A stretch of DNA of 9,321 bases, from contig CALVUB010000026.1 in the NCBI GenBank assembly GCA_944363385.1, positions 1-9,321 on the forward strand. The letters run 5' to 3'. The stretch comes from an uncultured Clostridia bacterium (GTDB lineage: Bacteria > Bacillota > Clostridia > Christensenellales > UBA1242). Shown in pieces: positions 1 to 5,674 of this stretch (positions are counted from its first letter, which is position 1; every line of letters starts with the position of its first letter). The notes beneath the pieces are model-generated. The model was not told the DNA's origin. It saw only the letters and a program-made list of their open reading frames with translations, and did not search any database. Both the position numbers and the translations under genes were made by a program.

Positions 1-40
1 GACTTCGTCTTCGGTGGTTCGAATCCACCCCTGCCCACCA
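1..40 (+). tRNA. 3' end of a class II tRNA, probably tRNA-Tyr (partial)
   Basis: The window opens inside a tRNA. A variable-arm hairpin GAC-TTC-GTC is followed by a perfect T arm (GGTGG, loop TTCGAAT, CCACC), then the 3' acceptor strand CCTGCCC, discriminator A and an encoded CCA ending at 40. The long variable arm means a class II tRNA (Tyr, Leu or Ser). Discriminator A argues against Ser. The variable-arm/T-arm sequence resembles Firmicutes tRNA-Tyr. The anticodon lies outside the window, so the identity is inferred. No terminator is visible after it. Confidence 0.85.
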
Positions 41-82
41 AAAATAAAAAATTGAAAAGTAATAAATGAGGGGGAGAGGAAT

Positions 83-760
83 ATGAAAAACAAGACAGAG
101 ACTTTGGAAATTTATCAAAAAAAGTTTGGCAGCAATAAAGGGAAATTTGGTTTTAGAAATAGTAAAACACACGAAAAATATGGCGATTTTTATGATGAAA
201 TTCAGACTGCTGGATACACTACTTTAACATATAATAATTACAATAGAGATGACACTGTTGCAGTTAAAAATGGTGAAAAATGGTCAATTCTTAGCTTGAA
301 AGATTTCAAATGCTACGGAGAATATGACGCAATTCTTCCAACAGATTCGAGAAAACCTTTTCAACAAGGTTATGCTTGTGTTAAGATAGCTGGAGCATGG
401 TATTTTTTAAAAGAGTCTGATTTTAAAAACGGAAAACTTATATTGCGTTCTCCATTTGAAGATGGTGGATGTGATAGAGTTGATCGTGGTTTTGATCATG
501 GAAAAACGCTTGTATGGAAAAATGGCGAAACTTATTATATAACAGGGGAGTCTCTTGAACTTGAAACAGAGAAGAAAGAATTTGTTGAGTGGGCAGATGG
601 ACTTATGGAGCGAGTAACGAAAGGTATGTCGAAAAAGGAAGCCGATACTGTTAAAAGGGCTATGTTGGTATGTGTTTGTAACGCTACAGGCAGCAGTATA
701 GGACACGACTTTTCTTATCTACAACCAGAATACGATGGAGAATACAATGAAAATTTTTAA
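83..760 (+). CDS. WG-repeat-like hypothetical protein
   Basis: A 225-residue soluble protein with no signal peptide or membrane segment. It starts at an ATG behind a strong purine-rich ribosome binding site (GAGGGGGAGAGG, 68-79). Four degenerate beta-type repeats follow the pattern K-x-G-x-aromatic-x-hydrophobic: around residues 17-45 (GKFGF then YDEI), 60-87 (VKNGEKWSIL then YDAILP), 98-120 (VKIAGAWYFL) and 142-157 (VWKNGETYYI). This resembles the WG (KWG) repeat family, but the Trp-Gly pair itself is eroded, so it is a distant or decayed member. The last 65 residues (EKKEFVEWADGL onward) form a separate, mostly helical tail with a C-V-C near 197-199. Only 42 bases separate it from the tRNA, and no promoter was found there, so it may be read through from the tRNA. 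A terminator follows. WG-repeat proteins have no single known function, so none is assigned. Confidence 0.75.
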   Translation: MKNKTETLEIYQKKFGSNKGKFGFRNSKTHEKYGDFYDEIQTAGYTTLTYNNYNRDDTVAVKNGEKWSILSLKDFKCYGEYDAILPTDSRKPFQQGYACVKIAGAWYFLKESDFKNGKLILRSPFEDGGCDRVDRGFDHGKTLVWKNGETYYITGESLELETEKKEFVEWADGLMERVTKGMSKKEADTVKRAMLVCVCNATGSSIGHDFSYLQPEYDGEYNENF

Positions 761-806
761 CACTCTGTTAAGCAAAAGGAGTAAAAGAATATAAAGGTTA
801 TAATGG

Positions 807-835
807 AGCAAAACGATTGTGTTTTGCTTTTTTTT
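807..835 (+). terminator. Rho-independent terminator after the WG-like gene
   Basis: AGCAAAAC (807-814), a six-base loop and GTTTTGCT (821-828) form a perfect 8-bp stem followed by seven T. It lies 46 bases after the stop codon at 760 and before the promoter of the next gene, so it separates the two units. Confidence 0.85.
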
Positions 836-867
836 GTTAAATAATGACGAATAAAACAAATTTTCCA

Positions 868-896
868 TTGACTTTTGGTGGGGGATTTTTTAAACT
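868..896 (+). promoter_or_regulatory. Candidate sigma-A-type promoter for the DUF5131 gene
   Basis: TTGACT (868-873) and TAAACT (891-896) are separated by exactly 17 bases, matching the housekeeping consensus at 5/6 and 4/6 positions. The predicted transcript start falls at about 902-904, at or within two bases of the ATG at 904. This places the promoter inside the longer reading frame that begins at 844 and argues for the 904 start, possibly on a leaderless mRNA. Confidence 0.45.
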
Positions 897-903
897 ATAT
901 CTA

Positions 904-1623
904 ATGAAATCAGTTATGTATAATCCGTGGCATGGCTGTCACAAAAAGAGTGAAGGATGTCAAAATTGTTATATGTTCTCTTTTGATAAACAAAGGGGAA
1001 TTGATAGCAATGTTTTTCATTTAAATAATGGTTTTGATTTGCTGGTAAGAAAAAAACGAGATGGTTCGTATAAGCTTGAAAGTGGCTCGCATGTGATGGT
1101 GTGCCTTACAAGTGACTTTTTCTTGGAAGAGGCAGACCTTTATCGTGATAAGGTTTGGCAAATGATTTTGCAAAGGCAAGATGTCAAATTTGAGGTTATC
1201 ACGAAAAGAATTGAGCGAGTTTTGTTGCCAGAAAATTTTAAAGAGAGATATCAAAATTTTTACTTAAATGTGACGGTTGAAAATCAGAGGCGAGCAGATG
1301 AGCGCATTCCGCTTTTGCTTGCTCTTGACCTTGATTGGCGAGGTCTGGTGGTCAGCCCAATGCTTGAGGCAATAAACATTGAAAAATATCTTCAAACTGG
1401 CAAAATAAGCCATGTTGCAGTAGGCGGTGAAAACTATAAAAATGCAAGAGAACTTCGATTTGAGTGGGTTAAAGATTTAGCCATGCAGTGCAAGCGTCAT
1501 GGCGTTGATTTTGAATTTTACGACACTGGAAGCAATTTTGTCAAAGACGGAAAACGCTTTCATATTCCGCACAATTTGGGTAAAATTCAAGCTTATAAAG
1601 CTCAAAAAGAATTTTTGTTATAA
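904..1623 (+). CDS. DUF5131 (phage Gp37/Gp68-type) family protein
   Basis: A 239-residue protein that fits the DUF5131/Gp37Gp68 family (Pfam PF07505) along its length. It has the N-terminal NPWHGC...GC..CY signature with Cys12, Cys19 and Cys22, then LTSDFF, the ITKRIERV segment (family LTKRPER), NVTVENQ, VVSPMLEAI (family SLEPLLGPI), VAVGGE and a C-terminal ARELRFEWVKDLAMQC stretch. Family members occur in phages and bacterial accessory regions; the cysteine triad suggests metal or cluster binding, but no reaction is established. The frame is open from an ATG at 844, but that start has no ribosome binding site and adds 20 residues before the conserved start. ATG 904 gives the family-typical N-terminus and sits just after a promoter. 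The GGTGGGGG at 877-884 is too far from 904 for a normal ribosome binding site, so start choice stays uncertain. It lies between a tRNA-linked accessory gene and the sporulation operon. Confidence 0.88.
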   Translation: MKSVMYNPWHGCHKKSEGCQNCYMFSFDKQRGIDSNVFHLNNGFDLLVRKKRDGSYKLESGSHVMVCLTSDFFLEEADLYRDKVWQMILQRQDVKFEVITKRIERVLLPENFKERYQNFYLNVTVENQRRADERIPLLLALDLDWRGLVVSPMLEAINIEKYLQTGKISHVAVGGENYKNARELRFEWVKDLAMQCKRHGVDFEFYDTGSNFVKDGKRFHIPHNLGKIQAYKAQKEFLL

Positions 1624-1660
1624 AAATTTTAATCGCTGGCATTAAGCTGGCAAAACCAGA

Positions 1661-1692
1661 AGAAAGCATTAAATATGTGCTTTCTTTTTTTT
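1661..1692 (+). terminator. Rho-independent terminator after the DUF5131 gene
   Basis: AGAAAGCA (1661-1668), a nine-base loop and TGCTTTCT (1678-1685) form a perfect 8-bp stem followed by seven T (1686-1692). It isolates the accessory gene from the spoIIA operon. A smaller hairpin, CTGG-CAAAA-CCAG (1647-1659), lies just before it. Confidence 0.85.
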
Positions 1693-1768
1693 ATGTCAAT
1701 TTTCGCTAAAACTGTAGATTTTTTGCAAACAAAATTATGTTATTGTTTATTTATCAAAAGGAGAAAGC

Positions 1769-2077
1769 ATGCAAATAAAAAGTAAAGTTTATAACAACAC
1801 GCTCTATGTGCTTTTGTGTGGCGAGCTTGATGAGCATTCTGCCACTCACACTCGTATAACGCTTGACAATGTGTTTGCAGGGGGTGATTTTAATCAAATC
1901 ATAATTGACCTTTCAGAGCTGGAATTTATGGACAGCACTGGTATTGGAGTTTTAATTGGGCGATACAAAAAAATGAAAGATAGGCACATTCCTATCTATA
2001 TTTGCAATCCGTCAAAACAGGCGGAAAAGATTTTCAAAATGACTGGGCTTTATGACATAATGCCAAAAATTGTGTAA
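1769..2077 (+). CDS. spoIIAA: Anti-sigma F factor antagonist SpoIIAA
   Basis: A 102-residue STAS-domain protein, slightly shorter than the 117 residues of the B. subtilis protein. It carries the phosphorylation loop FMDSTGIGVLIGRYK, in which Ser56 matches the serine phosphorylated by SpoIIAB. In the known switch, unphosphorylated SpoIIAA binds SpoIIAB and frees SigF in the forespore; SpoIIE dephosphorylates it. The ATG follows AAAAGGAG (1756-1763). It is the first gene of spoIIAA-spoIIAB-sigF, with SpoIIAB starting 10 bases after its stop. In B. subtilis the operon is driven by SigH; no convincing SigH or SigA promoter could be read between the upstream terminator (ends 1692) and the start. 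Confidence 0.96.
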   Translation: MQIKSKVYNNTLYVLLCGELDEHSATHTRITLDNVFAGGDFNQIIIDLSELEFMDSTGIGVLIGRYKKMKDRHIPIYICNPSKQAEKIFKMTGLYDIMPKIV

Positions 2078-2084
2078 AGGAGAG
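2076..2084 (+). promoter_or_regulatory. Ribosome binding site that fixes the spoIIAB start
   Basis: AAAGGAGAG overlaps the spoIIAA stop codon by two bases and ends three bases before the ATG at 2088. The reading frame is open further upstream from a TTG at 2070, but that codon lies before this site, so 2088 is the real start. Confidence 0.85.
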
Positions 2085-2087
2085 AAT

Positions 2088-2537
2088 ATGAAAAAAAGTA
2101 ATTTTATGGAAGTGACTTTCAGTGCTCTTTCTGTCAATGAGGGGTTTGCCAGAGTGTGTGTTGCAGGATTTTGTTTGCAACTTAATCCAAGTTTGGATGA
2201 GATAAATGACATCAAAACTGCAGTCTCTGAAGCGGTAACAAATTGCGTGGTGCATGCTTATCCAAAAGGGCATGGAATGATTGCTTTGCGGTGTGAAATT
2301 GAGGGTGACCTTGTAAAGATAACAGTTTCAGATAAAGGTGTTGGAATAAAAGATATTGCCAAAGCACGCGAACCATTTTTTACCACCAAGCCGAGTGAAG
2401 AGCGAAGCGGAATGGGTTTTGCGGTGATGGAAAGTTTCATGGACGAAGTTGATGTTGAGCAGAATGAAGATAAAGGGGTTTGCGTGAGAATGTATAAGCG
2501 CATAAATCGCTTGCAAGAGCAGGTGAGCAATGCTTGA
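2088..2537 (+). CDS. spoIIAB: Anti-sigma F factor and serine kinase SpoIIAB
   Basis: A 149-residue GHKL-type ATPase (B. subtilis SpoIIAB is 146). The N box is SEAVTN, with Glu48 as the expected catalytic base and Asn52 as the Mg2+ ligand. The G1 box is DKGVGI (Asp82-Gly84-Gly86) and the G2 box is SGMGF (Gly108-Gly110). The protein binds and inhibits SigF and phosphorylates SpoIIAA on its conserved serine. It lies in the standard position between spoIIAA and sigF, and its last eight bases overlap the start of sigF (ATGCTTGA), which suggests translational coupling that would help keep inhibitor and sigma factor in balance. All motifs are intact and nothing looks degraded. Confidence 0.96.
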   Translation: MKKSNFMEVTFSALSVNEGFARVCVAGFCLQLNPSLDEINDIKTAVSEAVTNCVVHAYPKGHGMIALRCEIEGDLVKITVSDKGVGIKDIAKAREPFFTTKPSEERSGMGFAVMESFMDEVDVEQNEDKGVCVRMYKRINRLQEQVSNA

Positions 2538-3249
2538 TAATGCGCAGATTTTGAACTTGGTTGAGAAAGCTCAGCAAGGTGACCAAGATGCAAAAGAGGT
2601 GCTACTCAAGGAAAACGCCCCGCTCATTCGCTCTGTTATCAAGCGGTTTAAAGATAAAGGGATTGAATATGATGACCTCTATCAAATAGGATGTCTAGGT
2701 TTTTTGAAAGCTCTTAATAATTTTCAAGTTGACTATAATGTCAAATTTTCCACCTATGTTGTGCCTATGGTGATAGGTGAGATAAAACGATTTATGCGTG
2801 ATGATGGGGCGATAAAAGTTTCTAGAGTGCTAAAAAGTTTAAATTTGCAGATAAACAAATTTGTAGACAAGTTTTTTTCTGACAATCAACGAAGTCCAAC
2901 AGTTGAAGAAATTGCAAAGCATTTTGGTGTTGAAGAACAAGAGGTGGTGCTTGCAATGGACTCTGCAAGAATGCCTGTTTCGCTTTACAGTCCACTTGAA
3001 GATGGCGAAGATGGACTTTTGGTAATGGACCGCGTGGAAGGAGAAAGTCAAGCAGAGGAAATGTTTGACCACATAGCCTTGAAAGAGCTTATTCACAATC
3101 TTGATAAGCGCGCGCAAAAGATTGTGATGCTTCGTTTTTATTTTGATAAAACACAATCTGAGATTGCCAAAGAACTTAAAATTTCACAGGTGCAGGTATC
3201 ACGACTTGAAAATAAAATTTTGGAAAATTTACGCAAAAAACTGATATAA
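2530..3249 (+). CDS. sigF: RNA polymerase sporulation sigma factor SigF (SpoIIAC)
   Basis: A 239-residue sigma-70 family factor, a little shorter than the 255 residues of B. subtilis SigF. Region 2 (about residues 30-95) includes YDDLYQIGCLGFLKAL and the -10 recognition part KFSTYVVPMVIGEIKRF. Region 3 spans about 100-150. Region 4 (about 185-236) contains the helix-turn-helix TQSEIAKELKISQVQVSRLE. SigG is a close relative, but the position directly after spoIIAB identifies this as SigF, the first forespore-specific sigma factor. AGGTGAG (2521-2527) lies close to the ATG, inside spoIIAB. The operon ends at the hairpin at 3317-3345. Confidence 0.95.
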   Translation: MLDNAQILNLVEKAQQGDQDAKEVLLKENAPLIRSVIKRFKDKGIEYDDLYQIGCLGFLKALNNFQVDYNVKFSTYVVPMVIGEIKRFMRDDGAIKVSRVLKSLNLQINKFVDKFFSDNQRSPTVEEIAKHFGVEEQEVVLAMDSARMPVSLYSPLEDGEDGLLVMDRVEGESQAEEMFDHIALKELIHNLDKRAQKIVMLRFYFDKTQSEIAKELKISQVQVSRLENKILENLRKKLI

Positions 3250-3253
3250 TGTG

Positions 3254-3296
3254 GCTAGTATGCATGCATAACAACAATATCTTGTGCTAGTATGCA
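3254..3296. repeat. Two 11-bp direct repeats and a 12-bp palindrome after sigF
   Basis: GCTAGTATGCA occurs at 3254-3264 and again at 3286-3296, 32 bases apart, in the 67-base gap between the sigF stop and the terminator hairpin. The first copy runs into a perfect palindrome, TATGCATGCATA (3259-3270). No function is recognised. It could be a small transcript element, a protein-binding site or a remnant of duplication. Confidence 0.6.
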
Positions 3297-3316
3297 AAAT
3301 TTTAAATTGAGAAAGC

Positions 3317-3345
3317 AAAAAAAAGAGCATGAAATTGCTCTTTTT
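3317..3345. terminator. Bidirectional terminator between sigF and the lipoprotein gene
   Basis: AAAAAGAGCA (3320-3329), loop TGAAAT and TGCTCTTTTT (3336-3345) form a 10-bp stem with an A tract on the left and a T tract on the right, so it can work on both strands. It ends one base before the minus-strand lipoprotein stop codon and serves the two convergent units. Confidence 0.85.
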
Positions 3346-4875
3346 CTATATCACTTTTGAGCCTTCGCTTGCTTTGCTTTGGTTGTCAATAATTTTGGGT
3401 GCGCTAAGTTGTTTTTTTAACATTTTAGGTGGTTTTTTGATATTGATAACAAGGCTGGTTTCTCTCACTTCTTTTGTAGGTGATGTGATTTCTTTTGCAA
3501 TTTTTCCTTCTTTGTTTTTGTTATTTTTGTTTATAGCAGTGCTTTGTTTGTTTTCTTTAATTTTCTTGTGCTGTTTTATTTTTTTATTCTCTTTTGTGTT
3601 TGATTTGAAAGTTTTTGTTTCAGTTGAGGTTGTTTTTGAATTGTTTTCTTGAGCCTCTTGCGTGCTTGGATTTTTCTCTGATTTTTGCAAGGTTACCATG
3701 GCACTTTCGCCATTATTTATCACAAGGTTATCTTCGTTTTCGCTGTAATGTTTTCTAAAATTGCGGTTTGCATTTCTTCTTGGAAGGTTGTCAACTTGGT
3801 TTTGGAAAGCCTTTTCTCGTTTTTCAAAATTTGTCTGATTTTCCTTTTTCACTACGTTGTTTTCTATGGTTTCGTTTATGTTCTCATTCTGGTTTACAGG
3901 ATGAACTTGCGGTGCGTAGTTGGCGCCTTGATTACCACTGCGGTAGGTGTCAACATTTCGCTCAATTGGTGCATAGGTGTCGGTGTTTCTGCCAGGGTTG
4001 AAGGCTTCATTTCTATAGCCGTAGCCATCATAAATGCCATAGCCATAGCCATTCATGCCATAACCTGCGCCATAAGGGCGGTAACCATAAGCGCGGTTAT
4101 AATTGTTTGAATTGTAGCCATAATAGCCATTCCCAGCGCCATTGTTGTATCCGCGTGCATAGTTGTTGTAGTTATTATAAATTGGTGGGTTGATGCGATA
4201 GGTGTCAATATTTGGTGTAAATCGATTGGCTTGCCCATTTTGTCCCTGTTTTTCTGTTTGACTTGCTGATTTTTCAGAGGTTGTTTCAGCAGGGTTTGTT
4301 GTAGACGAAGAGTAAATATTTTCAACTTCTTGCAGAGCCTCCAAAAGGTTTGTAAGATATGCTTCGCGTTCTTTTAAATTGTTGTTTAACTCAACAAAAT
4401 TTGAATTTAACTCTTCAAGGTTTGTGTTTGTGATTTTGTTGTTGCGATTGATTTTGGTTACGCTGTTTTGAAGCTCGCTTTTAGAATTGTTTAGATAAGT
4501 CAGATATTTACTTATATTTCCAGCCAGATTTTTTACAGCGCTTGCCTTGTCGTTGCCAAGTTTTATGCCTCTTTGGTCATAAGATTTTATTTGAGAGGTG
4601 GTGTTAAGAATTTGCTCTCTAAGCATTTTTTCAGATTGACTGTTATAGAGTGACCAGTTTTTTTGGTCGATAATTTTTGAACCACTTTCATTGTCGATAA
4701 AGTCGCTTGGTGTGACAGTGCTAACTCCTTCCACCACTGAAGAAGACAAAACATTTTCAACGCGATTAAGCTGATTGTTTAAAGTTTTATTGGCATCGGT
4801 GTCACTTACGCCACCACAGCCCACAAGTGTAAGACAAGACAAAAGGCAAACAGAAGCCAAAACAAGTTTTTTCAT
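3346..4875 (-). CDS. Predicted lipoprotein with Tyr/Gly/Asn-rich centre, function unknown
   Basis: A 509-residue exported lipoprotein. It has a signal peptide with lipobox LVGC, giving Cys20 as the lipidated residue, and starts at an ATG behind GCAGGAGG (4883-4890). Three parts follow. Residues about 75-188 are Leu/Asn/Glu-rich and likely helical or coiled coil. Residues about 218-325 are low-complexity Asn/Tyr/Gly/Pro (for example GYGMNGYGYG), flanked by the recurring motif N-x-D-T-Y at 222-226, 297-301 and 307-311. Residues about 340-509 are hydrophilic and very Lys/Asn/Thr-rich. No enzyme domain is visible and it does not match the YhcN/YlaJ sporulation lipoproteins by eye. It lies between sigF and spoVAC, where B. 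subtilis has none, and has a SigF/SigG-like promoter. A forespore envelope or spore-layer role is inference from context. The family is unknown. Confidence 0.85.
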   Translation of the reverse strand: MKKLVLASVCLLSCLTLVGCGGVSDTDANKTLNNQLNRVENVLSSSVVEGVSTVTPSDFIDNESGSKIIDQKNWSLYNSQSEKMLREQILNTTSQIKSYDQRGIKLGNDKASAVKNLAGNISKYLTYLNNSKSELQNSVTKINRNNKITNTNLEELNSNFVELNNNLKEREAYLTNLLEALQEVENIYSSSTTNPAETTSEKSASQTEKQGQNGQANRFTPNIDTYRINPPIYNNYNNYARGYNNGAGNGYYGYNSNNYNRAYGYRPYGAGYGMNGYGYGIYDGYGYRNEAFNPGRNTDTYAPIERNVDTYRSGNQGANYAPQVHPVNQNENINETIENNVVKKENQTNFEKREKAFQNQVDNLPRRNANRNFRKHYSENEDNLVINNGESAMVTLQKSEKNPSTQEAQENNSKTTSTETKTFKSNTKENKKIKQHKKIKENKQSTAINKNNKNKEGKIAKEITSPTKEVRETSLVINIKKPPKMLKKQLSAPKIIDNQSKASEGSKVI

Positions 4876-4892
4876 AATTTTTCCTCCTGCTT

Positions 4893-4926
4893 TTTAGTTT
4901 GCATAAAAAATTTTGATTTATGCAAA
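4893..4926 (-). promoter_or_regulatory. Candidate SigF/SigG-type promoter of the lipoprotein gene, inside an inverted repeat
   Basis: On the minus strand GCATA (4923-4919) is followed by 17 bases and CAAACTA (4901-4895). These resemble the forespore -35 (G-H-A-T-R) and the SigG -10 (CATACTA, 6 of 7). The start would lie just before the ribosome binding site at 4883-4890. The whole element overlaps a perfect 10-bp inverted repeat, TTTGCATAAA (4898-4907) and TTTATGCAAA (4917-4926), so a second GCATA faces spoVAC on the plus strand (4901-4905), with a poorer -10 (CAAAAAA) at 4923-4929. Confidence 0.5.
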
Positions 4927-5037
4927 AAAAGATTGATTGGTTTAGCTAAAAACTTGTTTAAATTTTTTTTGTTGTGTCTATAAATTATTTGTCAAAAACT
5001 GCAATAGCTTTGGGTTTGTAGATTTAGAGGTGATTTT

Positions 5038-5484
5038 ATGGACGAAAAAAAACGCAATGAGGCGTATAATCGATATGTTAAAGCCAAAATTCCCAAAACA
5101 AAACCTTGGCCAAGTCTTTTTAATTCTTTTTGGGTGGGCGGGCTTATTTGTTGTCTCGGTCAGGGTATAAACGACCTCATTATGCTTTGGTTTCCTTCTA
5201 TGGCAGAACAAACGGCGTGGGCATACACTCTTATTGTGCTTATCTTTTTGGCATCATTTCTGACTGGTATTGGCGTTTATGATAAACTTGGAAAGTTTGC
5301 GGGTGGTGGCTCAATTGTGCCAATCACAGGCTTTTCAAACTCAATAACTTCACCAGCGCTTGAGTTTAAACATGAAGGCATTGTCTATGGCATCTTTGTC
5401 AAAATGTTCACAATTGCAGGACCAGTGATTGTAACAGGCGTTGTGGCTAGTTTTATTGTTGGCGTGATTTATTTGTTTATATAG
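5038..5484 (+). CDS. spoVAC: Stage V sporulation protein SpoVAC
   Basis: A 148-residue integral membrane protein of normal SpoVAC length. A charged N-terminus (about 1-25) precedes several membrane segments. Family signatures are visible: GGLICCLGQG near 34-43, the GVYDKLGKFAGGGSIVPITGFSNSI stretch from about residue 80, EFKHEGIVYG, and a hydrophobic C-terminus. SpoVAC is the membrane, mechanosensitive-channel-like part of the SpoVA machinery, which imports dipicolinic acid into the forespore and releases it at germination. The start follows AGAGGTGAT (5026-5034). Neither spoVAA nor spoVAB precedes it, as usual in Clostridia. Its normal partners spoVAD and spoVAE lie 2.5 kb downstream, separated by two unrelated genes. 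No firm promoter could be read in the 162-base gap shared with the lipoprotein gene. Confidence 0.95.
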   Translation: MDEKKRNEAYNRYVKAKIPKTKPWPSLFNSFWVGGLICCLGQGINDLIMLWFPSMAEQTAWAYTLIVLIFLASFLTGIGVYDKLGKFAGGGSIVPITGFSNSITSPALEFKHEGIVYGIFVKMFTIAGPVIVTGVVASFIVGVIYLFI

Positions 5485-5589
5485 CCACTAGAAATTCCCA
5501 AAGTTTGAATGAGCTAAATGCAAATTTTTGGAAAAGTGAAAAGGGTTTATCGAAGAAATTTAATTTAAACCTAAATTTTTGCAAAGAGA

Positions 5590-5619
5590 TTGGCAAAATT
5601 TTTTTATAAAATTTGTCAA
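5590..5619. repeat. AT-rich imperfect inverted repeat upstream of the G-tract promoter
   Basis: TTGGCAAATTT-like and AAATTTGTCAA arms face each other around a TTTTTAT centre, with one G-U-type mismatch and a one-base offset. It is not followed by a T tract on the plus strand, so it is a poor terminator for spoVAC. It ends five bases before the -35 of the next promoter, where a regulator site would be plausible. A weaker hairpin with CCAAA/TTTGG arms lies at 5498-5531. Confidence 0.35.
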
Positions 5620-5624
5620 AAAAC

Positions 5625-5652
5625 TTGAAAAAATTTAGGGGGGGGGTAATAT
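5625..5652 (+). promoter_or_regulatory. Candidate promoter with a nine-G tract in the -35/-10 spacer
   Basis: TTGAAA (5625-5630) and TAATAT (5647-5652) are 16 bases apart, and the last nine spacer bases (5638-5646) are all G. The predicted start at about 5659 lies just ahead of the ribosome binding site AAAAGGAG (5661-5668). Gain or loss of one G would change the spacing to 17 or 15, the layout known from phase-variable promoters such as Neisseria porA. That it varies here is an inference. Confidence 0.55.
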
Positions 5653-5674
5653 AGGCTTATAAAAGGAGAGAAAG

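Noticed and set aside
1..40. tRNA 3' end as an attachment site with a second copy downstream
   Set aside because: No repeat of the T-arm or acceptor sequence and no integrase were seen in the window; an attL/attR pair is not supported.
844..903. Longer start for the DUF5131 gene
   Set aside because: No ribosome binding site precedes 844, the extra 20 residues are not family-like, and a good promoter lies inside this stretch.
1693..1768. SigH or SigA promoter of the spoIIA operon
   Set aside because: A promoter is expected here, but TTGCAA at 1723-1728 has no acceptable -10 at the right distance, and no AGGA...GAAT pair was found.
2070..2087. TTG start giving a longer SpoIIAB
   Set aside because: The strong ribosome binding site at 2076-2084 lies after it and points to ATG 2088, which gives the normal family length.
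3329..3652. Plus-strand hydrophobic open frame of 107 codons
   Set aside because: It lies antisense to the lipoprotein gene, has no ribosome binding site, and its Phe/Leu/Val runs are what the reverse strand of Lys/Asn/Thr-rich codons gives.
3685..4110. Plus-strand open frame of 141 codons that looks like a membrane protein
   Set aside because: It is the reverse strand of the repetitive Tyr/Gly/Asn region; hydrophobicity follows from codon complement, and no start signal is present.
4954..4984. TTGTTT and TATAAA as a promoter for spoVAC
   Set aside because: The spacing is 19 and the -35 is poor; in T-rich sequence this level of match is expected by chance, and a housekeeping promoter does not suit a forespore gene.
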